A stretch of 64,000 nt of DNA, taken from assembly GCA_963742345.1 (NCBI GenBank), contig CAVULO010000011.1, forward strand, positions 1 to 64,000. The letters run 5' to 3'. Under the pieces are notes generated by a model that worked only from the letters and a program-made list of their open reading frames with translations, was not told the DNA's origin and did not search any database. The translations under genes and the position numbers were made by a program. The DNA comes from Pseudolabrys sp963742345 (GTDB taxonomy: Bacteria > Pseudomonadota > Alphaproteobacteria > Rhizobiales > Xanthobacteraceae). Every line of letters starts with the position of its first letter. Position 1 is the first letter of the stretch. Shown here in pieces: positions 49,438 to 57,525 of this stretch.

Positions 49438-50184
49438 CTAATGCGGCGTTGCAGCAGAATCGTCGAATTGCGGCAAATTCGGCGTCGGATCGAACCAGGA
49501 AAACAAAAACAGTCCGGCGAGAAAGCCGCCAATATGTGCCTGCCAGGCGACTGTCTGTTCGCTGCCGGTAATCGGAAGTGAGCCTATTCCGAACAGGATA
49601 TTGATACCGAACCAGACCACGAGAAAAAGCACGACACGGGCATCCGACAGCACGGCGCGCAGCGCGATTGCCGGTACGCGATAAGCGCTCTCATCAGCTC
49701 GCCCCAATAGCCCGAGTGGTCCACCACGCTGGAACACGAACCGCATCGCGGCCGCCATGGTCCCGGAGATCGCTGCGGATGCCCCGATCATGGGGGACTG
49801 CTCGCCCGCATGAGTGGCCAGATGGAGAGCGGCTCCGGCCGCCGACGTCACGGCAAAAAATGCCAAAAAGCGAGGTGCGCCAAAGCGGCGCGCAACCGCG
49901 CTTCCGAAGGGCAGCAACCAAATTGAATTGACGCCCAGGTGGGTCCAGTCTGCGTGTATCAGCGCATATGTAACGAAGGTCCATACATCCGCGCCGCCAC
50001 CCGGCAGCGCGCCGCCGAGCACAACCGAACTGTCGTAGCGCGCCGGAATGAAAGCGAAGCTGAGCAGGAATTCGATGTCCTGCTGCTCGCTGAACACCAG
50101 CATGCGCACGGCATGAATAAGCACCAGCACAGCCAGCACTGCGACGACAACTGGAGGTACGTTGAAAAGCGGTTCGCGTTTCAC
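49438..50184 (-). CDS. Rhomboid-family intramembrane serine protease
   Basis: Six hydrophobic segments are visible. The catalytic Ser lies in MIGASAAISGTMAAAMRF and the catalytic His in TVAWQAHIGGFLAGLFLFSW, with the loop-1 segment WTFVTYALIHADWTHLGVNS containing the family's HxxxxHxxxN-like pattern. Rhomboids cleave membrane-embedded helices. The chosen start GTG 50184 gives REPLFNVPPVVVAVLAVLVL; the frame is open up to 50256 so a longer form is possible. No frame break. Downstream of a terminator. Confidence 0.88.
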   Translation of the reverse strand: MKREPLFNVPPVVVAVLAVLVLIHAVRMLVFSEQQDIEFLLSFAFIPARYDSSVVLGGALPGGGADVWTFVTYALIHADWTHLGVNSIWLLPFGSAVARRFGAPRFLAFFAVTSAAGAALHLATHAGEQSPMIGASAAISGTMAAAMRFVFQRGGPLGLLGRADESAYRVPAIALRAVLSDARVVLFLVVWFGINILFGIGSLPITGSEQTVAWQAHIGGFLAGLFLFSWFDPTPNLPQFDDSAATPH

Positions 50185-50254
50185 GAGGAGACCCGGTGGG
50201 AGGCTTGAGTTACGCCGCTTCGCTACCCAGCCGCAAGATGGATTGGGGTACCAC

Positions 50255-50285
50255 AAAGGAAAAGGGAGGGCTTTCGCCCTCCCTT
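50255..50285 (-). terminator. Rho-independent terminator after a candidate small gene
   Basis: The minus strand reads AAGGGAGGGC-GAAA-GCCCTCCCTT, a 10-bp stem with a GAAA loop, followed by TTCCTTTG. It starts 16 bases after the stop of a 38-codon minus-strand frame and lies just before the rhomboid gene. Confidence 0.85.
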
Positions 50286-50301
50286 GAGCCGCGTTGCGGG
50301 G

Positions 50302-50418
50302 TTATTGCCGCGCCTTGACGGCTTGGTCACATCCCTCGCCTCCCCGTGGCTCCCAACTCTTGAGGACCGGGACGCCGAACTTGGCCACCGGTCCACCACA
50401 TGGATCGACGCGGACCAT
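50302..50418 (-). CDS. Candidate small protein (38 residues)
   Basis: ATG 50418 opens a frame reading MVRVDPCGGPVAKFGVPVLK, ending GCDQAVKARQ and a stop at 50302. A strong intrinsic terminator follows 16 bases later, which shows that something on this strand is transcribed and ends here. The peptide has two cysteines and no export signal. It could also be a small RNA with the frame fortuitous. No family recognised. Confidence 0.35.
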   Translation of the reverse strand: MVRVDPCGGPVAKFGVPVLKSWEPRGGEGCDQAVKARQ

Positions 50419-50596
50419 AAGGGGCGGCCCCCACACTGCCAATTCCGCTCTCGTTTTAACGCTAACTGCCGATCAGCGCGGGCCTAGGTTAATGCGGCAC
50501 GGACCCTGCTCCGTAAGCAATGTCGCGGGAGAAAAGCCGTCGCGCCTGTCCCGATCGGGGACAGATGCGACATGTCGCGACGGAACAGGTGTCGCA

Positions 50597-51205
50597 ATGA
50601 AACATGCTTCGACCCGGGCTTTGTTTGACTATTGGAACACGCAGCGCGGCCGGCGCTGGGCCCCAGCGCGTTCCGATATTGATCCAGCCGCTATTCGTCA
50701 CATCCTTGGCGATACCTTTATGCTGGCATCGGATTTCGTCGACGACATAAGGTTTCGCCTTGCCGGCACCCGCGTCTGTGCGCTGTTTGCCCGCGAAATC
50801 AAGGGGGAGGCCTTCGATAGTCTCTGGAGTGAGCCGAGCCGCGAGCAGGTCGCGAACCTGCTAACCGCCGTTTTAAATGAAAACGTCGGAGCCGTCGCAG
50901 GCGTTACGGGACGCATCGAAGACGACGCCGAAGTCGAACTCGAATTGCTTCTGCTGCCGCTTTCTTTTGATGGCCGGACCCGCATTCGCGCACTGGGTAT
51001 ATTGGCTCCTTTGACGCCGCCTTATTGGCTCGGCGAACAGCCTGTGATCGAACTCGATCTGCGAACGCTTCGTCATATCGGCGCCGAGCAATCCAATATC
51101 GACGCCCCGCGTTTCGGAGAGGCCCACGAAGAGCCCCGGACGCGGCATGGTTTCCTCGTCTATAGCGGCGGCCTTGAAGTCCCGGTCGGCAAGCGGACCG
51201 GCTAA
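50597..51205 (+). CDS. PAS-domain protein (PAS_5 type)
   Basis: This is an intact protein of 202 residues. After TRALFDYWNTQRGRRWAPAR and SDIDPAAIRHILGDTFMLAS the PAS core (FVDDIRFRLAGTRVCALFAR, then GEAFDSLWSE and VAGVTGRIED) matches the alphaproteobacterial stand-alone PAS proteins found next to PilZ genes. No output domain is fused. It is probably a sensory or adaptor protein in the cytoplasm. Only 64 bases separate it from the tandem PilZ gene in the same direction, so the two are likely co-transcribed. Confidence 0.85.
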   Translation: MKHASTRALFDYWNTQRGRRWAPARSDIDPAAIRHILGDTFMLASDFVDDIRFRLAGTRVCALFAREIKGEAFDSLWSEPSREQVANLLTAVLNENVGAVAGVTGRIEDDAEVELELLLLPLSFDGRTRIRALGILAPLTPPYWLGEQPVIELDLRTLRHIGAEQSNIDAPRFGEAHEEPRTRHGFLVYSGGLEVPVGKRTG

Positions 51206-51269
51206 CGCATCGTTAACGATAGGCTAATAGGCTCGTTGATCGCGGAAATCCTTTCCGATCCCGAAAACT

Positions 51270-51893
51270 ATGGCGCTGCCACAGACCAAACCGGTGATCC
51301 TGCCTCTGGCCGAGGAACGCCGGCGTCATCAGCGCGTGAAGGTTAATCTGCTTGGCCGCTACATGCTGGCCGACCGGCGCGAATTTCCATGCCAGGTAAT
51401 CGACATGTCGCCCGGCGGCATGGCGTTGATTGCACAGATCGCCGGGCAACCCGGTGAACGGGTGATTGCCTACGTTGATCATTTGGGCAGGCTCGAAGGC
51501 AAGGTTGCACGCGTCCTCGAGAATGGTTTCGCTATGACCATCGCGGCAACGCTACGCAAGCGCGACAAGCTTGCGGCACAGCTCACCTGGCTTGCCAACC
51601 GTCAGATTCTCAATCTGCCGGAAGATCGCCGCCATGACCGCTTCGCCCCACGCAACGCAATGGCGCGGCTGGTCCTGCCGAATGGCACGAATGTCGCCTG
51701 CCGCGTGATCGACCTGTCGCAATCGGGTGCCGCGATCGGTATTTCATCGGATTTGCGGCCGCCCGTCGGCGTCGTCGTTACGGTCGGCAAAACGCAAGGC
51801 CGCGTCGTGCGGCACATCGAAGACGGTTTCGCCATCGAATTCATGCGCCTGCAACATCCCGATTTCGTCGAAGACAACGTGACCGGCGAATAA
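51270..51893 (+). CDS. Tandem PilZ-domain protein (c-di-GMP receptor)
   Basis: This intact 207-residue protein has two PilZ domains. The first has ERRRHQR (about 16-22) and DMSPGG (45-50); the second has DRRHDR (about 119-124) and DLSQSG (148-153). These are the RxxxR and D/NxSxxG signatures that bind cyclic di-GMP. Each domain ends in a beta strand with a conserved G (RVLENGFAM, HIEDGFAIEF). It probably relays c-di-GMP to motility, polysaccharide or adhesion control. Partner: the PAS protein directly upstream. Confidence 0.93.
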   Translation: MALPQTKPVILPLAEERRRHQRVKVNLLGRYMLADRREFPCQVIDMSPGGMALIAQIAGQPGERVIAYVDHLGRLEGKVARVLENGFAMTIAATLRKRDKLAAQLTWLANRQILNLPEDRRHDRFAPRNAMARLVLPNGTNVACRVIDLSQSGAAIGISSDLRPPVGVVVTVGKTQGRVVRHIEDGFAIEFMRLQHPDFVEDNVTGE

Positions 51894-51898
51894 GGTCA

Positions 51899-51927
51899 CC
51901 GCGCGGTAAATGCCGCGCGGGGATTTT
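51899..51927 (+). terminator. Probable terminator after PilZ gene
   Basis: CCGCGCGG-TAAATG-CCGCGCGG forms an 8-bp perfect stem followed by GGATTTTC. The T run is short, so termination may be partial. Confidence 0.55.
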
Positions 51928-52240
51928 CAGGCAATCGCGGCCATAAGAATATAGGCGCCCAGGCCACCGGCCGGGCCGCGACGGACACATCCAAGCACAG
52001 CAAATCGTAAACGACCGCGCGCCAAGCCGCGCGCGGCCGTATCATTTTGCCTGTCATACGTTAATGCAGACAATTTTACTTAAATAGTATTGTTTAAGAT
52101 TTTAATCGAATTCTACTTAAGCTTTAGAAGTATTCGCCTCAAGTTTTATTTGAATTATACTCAAAATGACTTTCCCGGCTTAGCGCCAATACAAAGGGTT
52201 TGTGGGAAATGTGGCCCCAACAAGACGGGAAGGGGCCACA
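51928..52240. promoter_or_regulatory. AT-rich leader of the LapG-like gene
   Basis: Between the PilZ terminator and the next start the DNA from about 52062 to 52175 is strikingly AT-rich (runs such as TTTACTTAAATAGTATTG and AAGATTTTAATCG) in a GC-rich genome. The stretch has many TpA steps, as in sites bound by Ros/MucR-type zinc-finger regulators of Rhizobiales. The rest of the region is unremarkable. Confidence 0.45.
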
Positions 52241-52912
52241 ATGCCCGGGCGTTTCAAACAGGCACTTCGCGTTGCCAGCGTGCTGGTTCTCGCCGGCGTG
52301 GCGGCGTTTGCCACTTCCGCCGGCGTGGCGGCGGGCGAACGCACCGCGTCCTTGGGCGGAGCGTTGGCGACCGCTGAACGTCCAGTTTACGTCATCGTTG
52401 GGGAACCCGCGCGGCCGCCGATCGGCTGGATTGATTTCTGCATCGAATACAAGTCGGAATGCGCGACACAGCCCTCAGAGCCGCGGGATGTTGTCCTCAC
52501 ATCCAAGGCCTGGACCGACATGGTCAAGGTCAACGCCTGGGTGAATGGGTCGATCAAACCGATCACGGACCTTGAACATTGGGGCGTGGTCGAACGCTGG
52601 AATTACCCCGACGACGGCTACGGCGACTGCGAAGATTATGTGCTGCTCAAGCGCCGCATGCTCATGCAGGCAGGCTGGCCGCGCGAGGCGCTGCTCATCA
52701 CCGTCGTGCGCGACAGGAAGGGCGACGGCCACGCCGTACTCACGGTCAAGACCGATCGCGGCGAATTCATTCTCGACAATCAAGAACCCCAGGTCCTGCC
52801 GTGGACCAAGACCGGCTATCGCTTCGTGAAGCGGCAGTCGCAGTCCGATCCGAACCTGTGGGTTTCTCTCGGCGAACCGCGCGTCGCACCGGCCACGGTT
52901 TCGGCGCGCTGA
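52241..52912 (+). CDS. Periplasmic transglutaminase-like cysteine protease (BTLCP / LapG-like)
   Basis: This intact product has a signal peptide (VASVLVLAGVAAFATSAGVA). The catalytic Cys lies in DDGYGDCEDYVLLKRRML (about residue 130), the His in KGDGHAVLTVKTDRGEF and the Asp in ILDNQEPQVL, the Cys-His-Asp triad of bacterial transglutaminase-like cysteine proteinases. LapG, the best-known member, clips giant surface adhesins when c-di-GMP falls; other members have unknown targets. The neighbourhood has a tandem PilZ protein but no LapD. ATG 52241 follows GGAAGGGGCCACA. Confidence 0.88.
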   Translation: MPGRFKQALRVASVLVLAGVAAFATSAGVAAGERTASLGGALATAERPVYVIVGEPARPPIGWIDFCIEYKSECATQPSEPRDVVLTSKAWTDMVKVNAWVNGSIKPITDLEHWGVVERWNYPDDGYGDCEDYVLLKRRMLMQAGWPREALLITVVRDRKGDGHAVLTVKTDRGEFILDNQEPQVLPWTKTGYRFVKRQSQSDPNLWVSLGEPRVAPATVSAR

Positions 52913-53077
52913 CAGGAAAGGAATTCGCGTTCCCGGTCACGTCCCCACCCCTCCCCGTCCCCAGACCGGGTTCGCGAGCGGCCGGACCTCCCCCAAGGTC
53001 CGGCCGCAACTTTACAAGCACAAGAAAATCCAAGATTTTCAAGCAACTTCGCGATGCCAGAAGCGGACATCGCCAAC

Positions 53078-54061
53078 TTAATCGATTACCTCGTCGGCTC
53101 GGTTGATCAGCGATGCGGGTACAGCCAGGCCAAGCATCCGGGCGGTCTGCGCATTGAGGACGAGCTCGAACTTGTTCGCCTGCACTATTGGCAGCTCCGC
53201 GGGCCTTGCCCCCTTGAGGATACGACTCACATAGAGACCGGCCTGACGATAAGCATCCACAATGTCGGATGCGTAGCTCATCAGGCCGCCGACTTCGACA
53301 TACTCACGGCCCGAATATATCGCCGGCAGCCGATGAAACGCCGACAACTGAGCCAGTTGGACGCGCCGGCCATTCAAGAACGGAGTAGTCCCGACGAGAA
53401 CGGCATCTGGCCGCTCGCGTCCCATTGCTTCGAAGGCGGCTGTTATTTCGGCGCTGGTGTCGGCGTTGTGGACCTGAATTTGCAGTCCCATGGAGCGCGC
53501 GGCCGCATTTACGTCCTTCAATTGAATTTCGGTAAGCCTCGCATCAGCCGGATTGACAAGCACGGCGATGCGGCCGGCTCGCGGCAGGAGATCGCGCAGC
53601 AGCTCCAGCCGCTTTGACGCCAGCTCGGAATTGAAAATGTTGATACCCGTCATGTTGCCGCCAGGTCGCGAGAGGCTAGCGGCTAAACCAAGCTGCACCG
53701 GGTCATTGCCGACCAGGAAAACGATTGGGATTGTCGTGGTTGCAGCCTTCGCCGCAAACGAAGATGGAGGACCTGAGGCAACGATCGCGGCGACCGGACG
53801 GCGAACCAAATCGACCGCCAGCGACGGCAACCGATCGATTTGATCCTCAGCCCATCCGTATGCGATTGCTACGTTCTCACCATCGACATAGCCAGCTTCC
53901 TTCAAGCCCTGTCGAAATCCACGCAGCCGGGCCGCCACCACTTCGGGCGTTCGGGGATCGAGGAACCCGATAACCGGCGCGGTGATCTGCTGCGTGTACG
54001 CCACCAGCGGCCAGCCAATAGTCGCACCACCGACAAGGGTTATGAACTCTCGACGCCGCAT
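53078..54061 (-). CDS. ABC transporter substrate-binding protein
   Basis: This intact 327-residue protein begins MRRREFITLVGGATIGWPLV, a Tat/Sec signal very common in Bradyrhizobium binding proteins of the TrpX/YtrF-like type (Peripla_BP, type I). Text such as VIGFLDPRTPEVVAARLRGF, IPIVFLVGNDPVQLGLAASL, PGGNMTGINIFNSELASKRL and LPAIYSGREYVEVGGLMSY fits the family. It probably binds a small nutrient in the periplasm. No permease or ATPase gene lies beside it, so it is an orphan copy. Confidence 0.88.
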   Translation of the reverse strand: MRRREFITLVGGATIGWPLVAYTQQITAPVIGFLDPRTPEVVAARLRGFRQGLKEAGYVDGENVAIAYGWAEDQIDRLPSLAVDLVRRPVAAIVASGPPSSFAAKAATTTIPIVFLVGNDPVQLGLAASLSRPGGNMTGINIFNSELASKRLELLRDLLPRAGRIAVLVNPADARLTEIQLKDVNAAARSMGLQIQVHNADTSAEITAAFEAMGRERPDAVLVGTTPFLNGRRVQLAQLSAFHRLPAIYSGREYVEVGGLMSYASDIVDAYRQAGLYVSRILKGARPAELPIVQANKFELVLNAQTARMLGLAVPASLINRADEVID

Positions 54062-54124
54062 GCCTTTTTCCCTGAGCCAATCGAGGAATAGTAGCGGTTT
54101 AATCTGGCAACGTGGAGAGGCCGG

Positions 54125-54250
54125 GATGTCCGCTTTGGGTCAAAAGCAGGCATTGCAACAAGTCAGCGTGATGTCTGGTTTACCCCCAAAAGCGGACATT
54201 GATCGGGCGCTGTCGGATGTCTGCTTTGTGCCAATAGCGGACATGGCAAT
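54125..54250. repeat. Tripartite GTCCGCT intergenic repeat, copy 1
   Basis: Three palindromic modules are strung together. Module one begins ATGTCCGCTTTGGGTCAAAA; module two ends AAAAGCGGACAT after CCCCC; module three reads ATGTCTGCTTTGTGCCAATA with GCGGACAT. Each pairs a TGTCCGCT arm with an AGCGGACA arm. It lies between the binding-protein gene and the arylsulfatase gene. Confidence 0.8.
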
Positions 54251-54271
54251 GCTCGTAGTAGAAAGTATCAG

Positions 54272-56740
54272 CTAGTCACGCTTGCCGTTCTTATCCTGCA
54301 CCGCCTTCTTTTCCGCTGGGCTAATCTGCGCTGGTTCCAGCTTGATGGTGAGCTTGTTTATCGAGCCGTTAAACGCGAACGGCGGCTGGTAGTCCTTGTC
54401 TTCGACGCTCGTGCCGGTGTCGGAACCGACATCGAAGCTTTCGTCCACGCCGAAGGCGAACGGGACAGTGTTCGGGACCTTTCGGCTCGCCACTTCCTTT
54501 CCGTCGACAGAGAGCACTCCGGTGCCGACCTTTGGCGAACCCCGGCCCATCGTATTTGAAGTTGAAGGCGATGACGTGCTTGCCGGGCGTCAGCGCTTGC
54601 GCGCCCTCCCAGCGAAACCGCGTCAGGTTGAGCAGGTTGTAAAGAAGAACCGGCTTGCCCTTGAGGATATAGAGGCCATAGCCTCCGAACCGTCCGCCAT
54701 CGGTGACGAGCATACCGTTGCCGCCATCCGCCGGAACGGTGACTTCAGCAGTAATAACGTAGGATTTGTCCAAAATGCTTGGTTCGTTGCCCGGAAGAAT
54801 GCCGGTCACCGGTCTGGTATAGGTGAACTCATACCGACCTGCCGTAACGCTTGGTCGCTCAGCGGAGACGCGCGTAAAACCCGAAGCATCGAGTGGCAGC
54901 ACCTGATACTTTTGTGCCTCCACCCAGAACAGATCCTGCAGTTCCTTGAGTTTGGTCGGATTTGCGGCCGCGACGTCGTCGAACTGGGTCCAGTCCTTCG
55001 AGACGTTATACAGTTCCCACTTGACCCCGTTGACTATGTCCTTGGGCGTCGGATCAGTGATCTTCCACGGTGCTCGGTATGGAGTCGTCGAAGCAATCCA
55101 GCCCTCGTGGTAGAGCGCGCGCATTCCAAACATTTCGAAATACTGCGTGGTGCGCTTGGACGGCGCTCCGGCATTCGCCTTGTCGAAGGTATAGGCCATG
55201 CTGACGCCCTCGATGGGCTGTTGCGCGATTCCGTTCTAGCTGAAGCGGAGCGGTAACGCCCGTGGCTTCGAGAATGGTCGGCACAATGTCGATAACGTGG
55301 TGGAACTGGTTACGGATTCCACCGGCATCCTTGATCCGGTTTGGCCATGAAATTGCGACACCTTGCCGCGTGCCGCCAAAATGTGACGCGATTTGTTTCG
55401 TCCATTTGAAGGGTGTGTCCATGGCCCAGGTCCAACCCACGGCCATGTGTGGATAGGTCTGGTCTGACCCCCAGACGTCGTAGAGCTTCAATTGGTCCGC
55501 GACCGGCACGTCGATGCCGTTGAATGTAGTCATCTCGTTCGGCGTGCCGTTTGGCGTGCCTTCGGCGCTGGAGCCGTTGTCGCCACTGATGTAGATGATG
55601 AGAGTGTTATCGAGCTTGCCCATGTCCTCGATAGTCTGAATCGACCCGGCCGATTTCATGGTCGGTATAGGCGAGATAGGCCGCATAGACCTCCATCTGG
55701 CGCGCATACAATTTCTTTTCGTCCGCCGGCAGGTCGTCCCACTTTTTCAGGAGATCATCCGGCCACGGGGTAAGTTTTGCATCCTGCGGGATGACGCCCA
55801 GCCGCTTCTGGTTGGCGAAAATCTGATCGCGCGCGGCATTCCAGCCCATGTCGAATTTGCCCTTGAACTTCGCAATCCATTCGGGCGTTGGGTGGTGCGG
55901 CGCGTGAGTGCCGCCGGGTGCGTAATAAAGGAAGAAGGGCTTCTCCGGGGCGAGTTCATTGAGTTGGTTCACGTAGTCGATGGCGTCGTCTGCCATCGCA
56001 GTGATCAAGTTCCAGCCCGGCTTGCCCACATAGGGATGGATCGGGGTGGTGTTGCGAACGAGATTGCCAGGTTGCCACTGGTTGGTTTCGCCGCCCATGA
56101 AGCCGTAGAAATAATCGAACCCCATGCCGATTGGCCACTGATCAAATGGACCGGCCTGACTGGCTTGGAACGACGGCGTATTGTGGTTCTTGCCAAACCA
56201 CGAGGTCGCGTAGCCGTTGTCCTTAAGGATCGTGCCGATGGTCGCCTTGTCCTTGGTGATGACGCTGTTGTAGCCGGGATAACCTGTCGAGATTTCGGTG
56301 ATAACGCCAAAACCAACCGAATGGTGGTTGCGCCCAGTGATCAAGGCCGCGCGGGTCGGCGAACACAGTGCCGTTGAATGAAATTGCGTGTAGCGCAGAC
56401 CGGCGGCCGCTATGCGATCCAAGACCGGTGTCGGGATAAGGCCACCGAAAGTGCTCGGCGCTCCGAAGCCTACATCGTCAGTGATGATCAGCAACACATT
56501 CGGCGCTCCTTTCGGTGGAACGACCGTGGGAGGCCAATAGGGCTTCGAGTCCGTGGCATCGAGATTAATGACACCACCGAAGGGTGACGGCGGATTCGGA
56601 ACGTATCGGCCATCCAGCGTCGTGGTGGCGCTCGGCGATCCGGGCGTCCCCGTGGTCACCTGAGCCATCGCTGATCCGCAAGCCGCAAGCAATGCAGCAC
56701 AGCTGAATTGGCAAAGGGTGTGCTTGAGTGCGCGCCTCAT
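54272..56740 (-). CDS. Secreted arylsulfatase (frame-broken)
   Basis: ATG 56740 begins MRRALKHTLCQFSCAALLAA, an export signal. The sulfatase domain has the metal-binding APNVLLIITDDVGFG (Asp 88-89) and the formylglycine site LCSPTRAALITG (Cys about 126), then PFFLYYAPGGTHAPHHPTPE and YISGDNGSSAEG with further metal ligands. Two shifts near 55660 and 55190 and one near 54540 are needed. The C-terminal 250 residues (DKSYVITAEVTVPADGGNG, PFAFNGSINKLTIKLEP) resemble a beta-sandwich. It hydrolyses sulfate esters outside the cytoplasm and needs a maturation enzyme encoded elsewhere. About 820 residues. Confidence 0.9.
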
Positions 56741-56925
56741 CTGTCGCCTCCGTTGGTGCTTGGCCGGGCTGCCGGCGTGCCCTGAAATCATGCGCCAATG
56801 GAGCGTGTACTTCTATGGATGCGCGATCTCTGCGGTATTTGCCGTGGTCAAAAAGCTGTGATTGTGCGGAGGCATTCGTTGGATTTGCTTTGTTCTTTGG
56901 CCATCGAACCGGCTCTACATCAACA

Positions 56926-57055
56926 ATGTCCGCTTTGGGTCAGAAGCGGACATGACGGCAGGTCCGTGGGATGTCCACTTTCCCCCCCGAAAGCGGACAT
57001 TGAGCGGCATCACTCGAATGTCCGCTAAGTGCCAATAGCCTACATGGCGACATGC
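56926..57055. repeat. Tripartite GTCCGCT intergenic repeat, copy 2
   Basis: It begins ATGTCCGCTTTGGGTCAGAA with GCGGACAT, has a middle module ATGTCCACTTTCCCCCCCGA with AAGCGGACAT, and a last module AATGTCCGCTAAGTGCCAAT with AGCCTACAT. It occupies much of the 410-base gap between the arylsulfatase and the Cys-rich peptide gene. No other gene is seen in the gap. Confidence 0.8.
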
Positions 57056-57152
57056 TCAGCGCGATGTCCGTTACGTCGCGAGGGGCGTTGTGCGTTTAAA
57101 GAAGTGGCATTAAAAGATTGTTGTAAATTCCATTGCAGCCGGGGGGCGCAGA

Positions 57153-57338
57153 ATGTTTGGACGTTTCGCTTTGGTAGTCGCCGTTTGTTGTGGGCTGATG
57201 TCGGCATTGGGCTCAGCACCCGCTTTTGCTCAAGACAAATGCACAGCATACTGTGCAAAATACTGCGAAAAATATGATGGCGCTGGTCGGCAACAATGCG
57301 CCTCAAAATGCGAGCCCGCGTGTCGCGCAAAAAAGTAA
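57153..57338 (+). CDS. Secreted cysteine-rich small protein
   Basis: This intact 61-residue product has a signal peptide (FALVVAVCCGLMSALGSAPAFA-Q). The mature 35 residues read DKCTAYCAKYCEKYDGAGRQ with CASKCEPACR, six cysteines in CxxxCxxxC spacing that suggest three disulfides or metal binding. The function is unknown. It lies between two copies of the intergenic repeat and stands alone. Confidence 0.75.
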   Translation: MFGRFALVVAVCCGLMSALGSAPAFAQDKCTAYCAKYCEKYDGAGRQQCASKCEPACRAKK

Positions 57339-57397
57339 GGCGCGGACGCTCACCCGACTGGCAGAGCGGCGCGATCCCGTCAGCTAGCTTTGGCGCA

Positions 57398-57427
57398 ATG
57401 TCCGCTAAATGCCAATAGCTGACATTA
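57398..57427. repeat. GTCCGCT intergenic repeat, copy 3 (one module)
   Basis: The single module AATGTCCGCTAAATGCCAAT with AGCTGACATT matches the third module of the tripartite element. It lies about 60 bases downstream of the Cys-rich peptide gene. Confidence 0.7.
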
Positions 57428-57525
57428 AGCGATCCGAGGTGATATCCACTTTTGGTTTGTAACTTTCTCTCAGCCGAAGAGGCTTACGATTGTGCCTCAA
57501 ACCCTTACTGAGCCATGAGCCAGCA

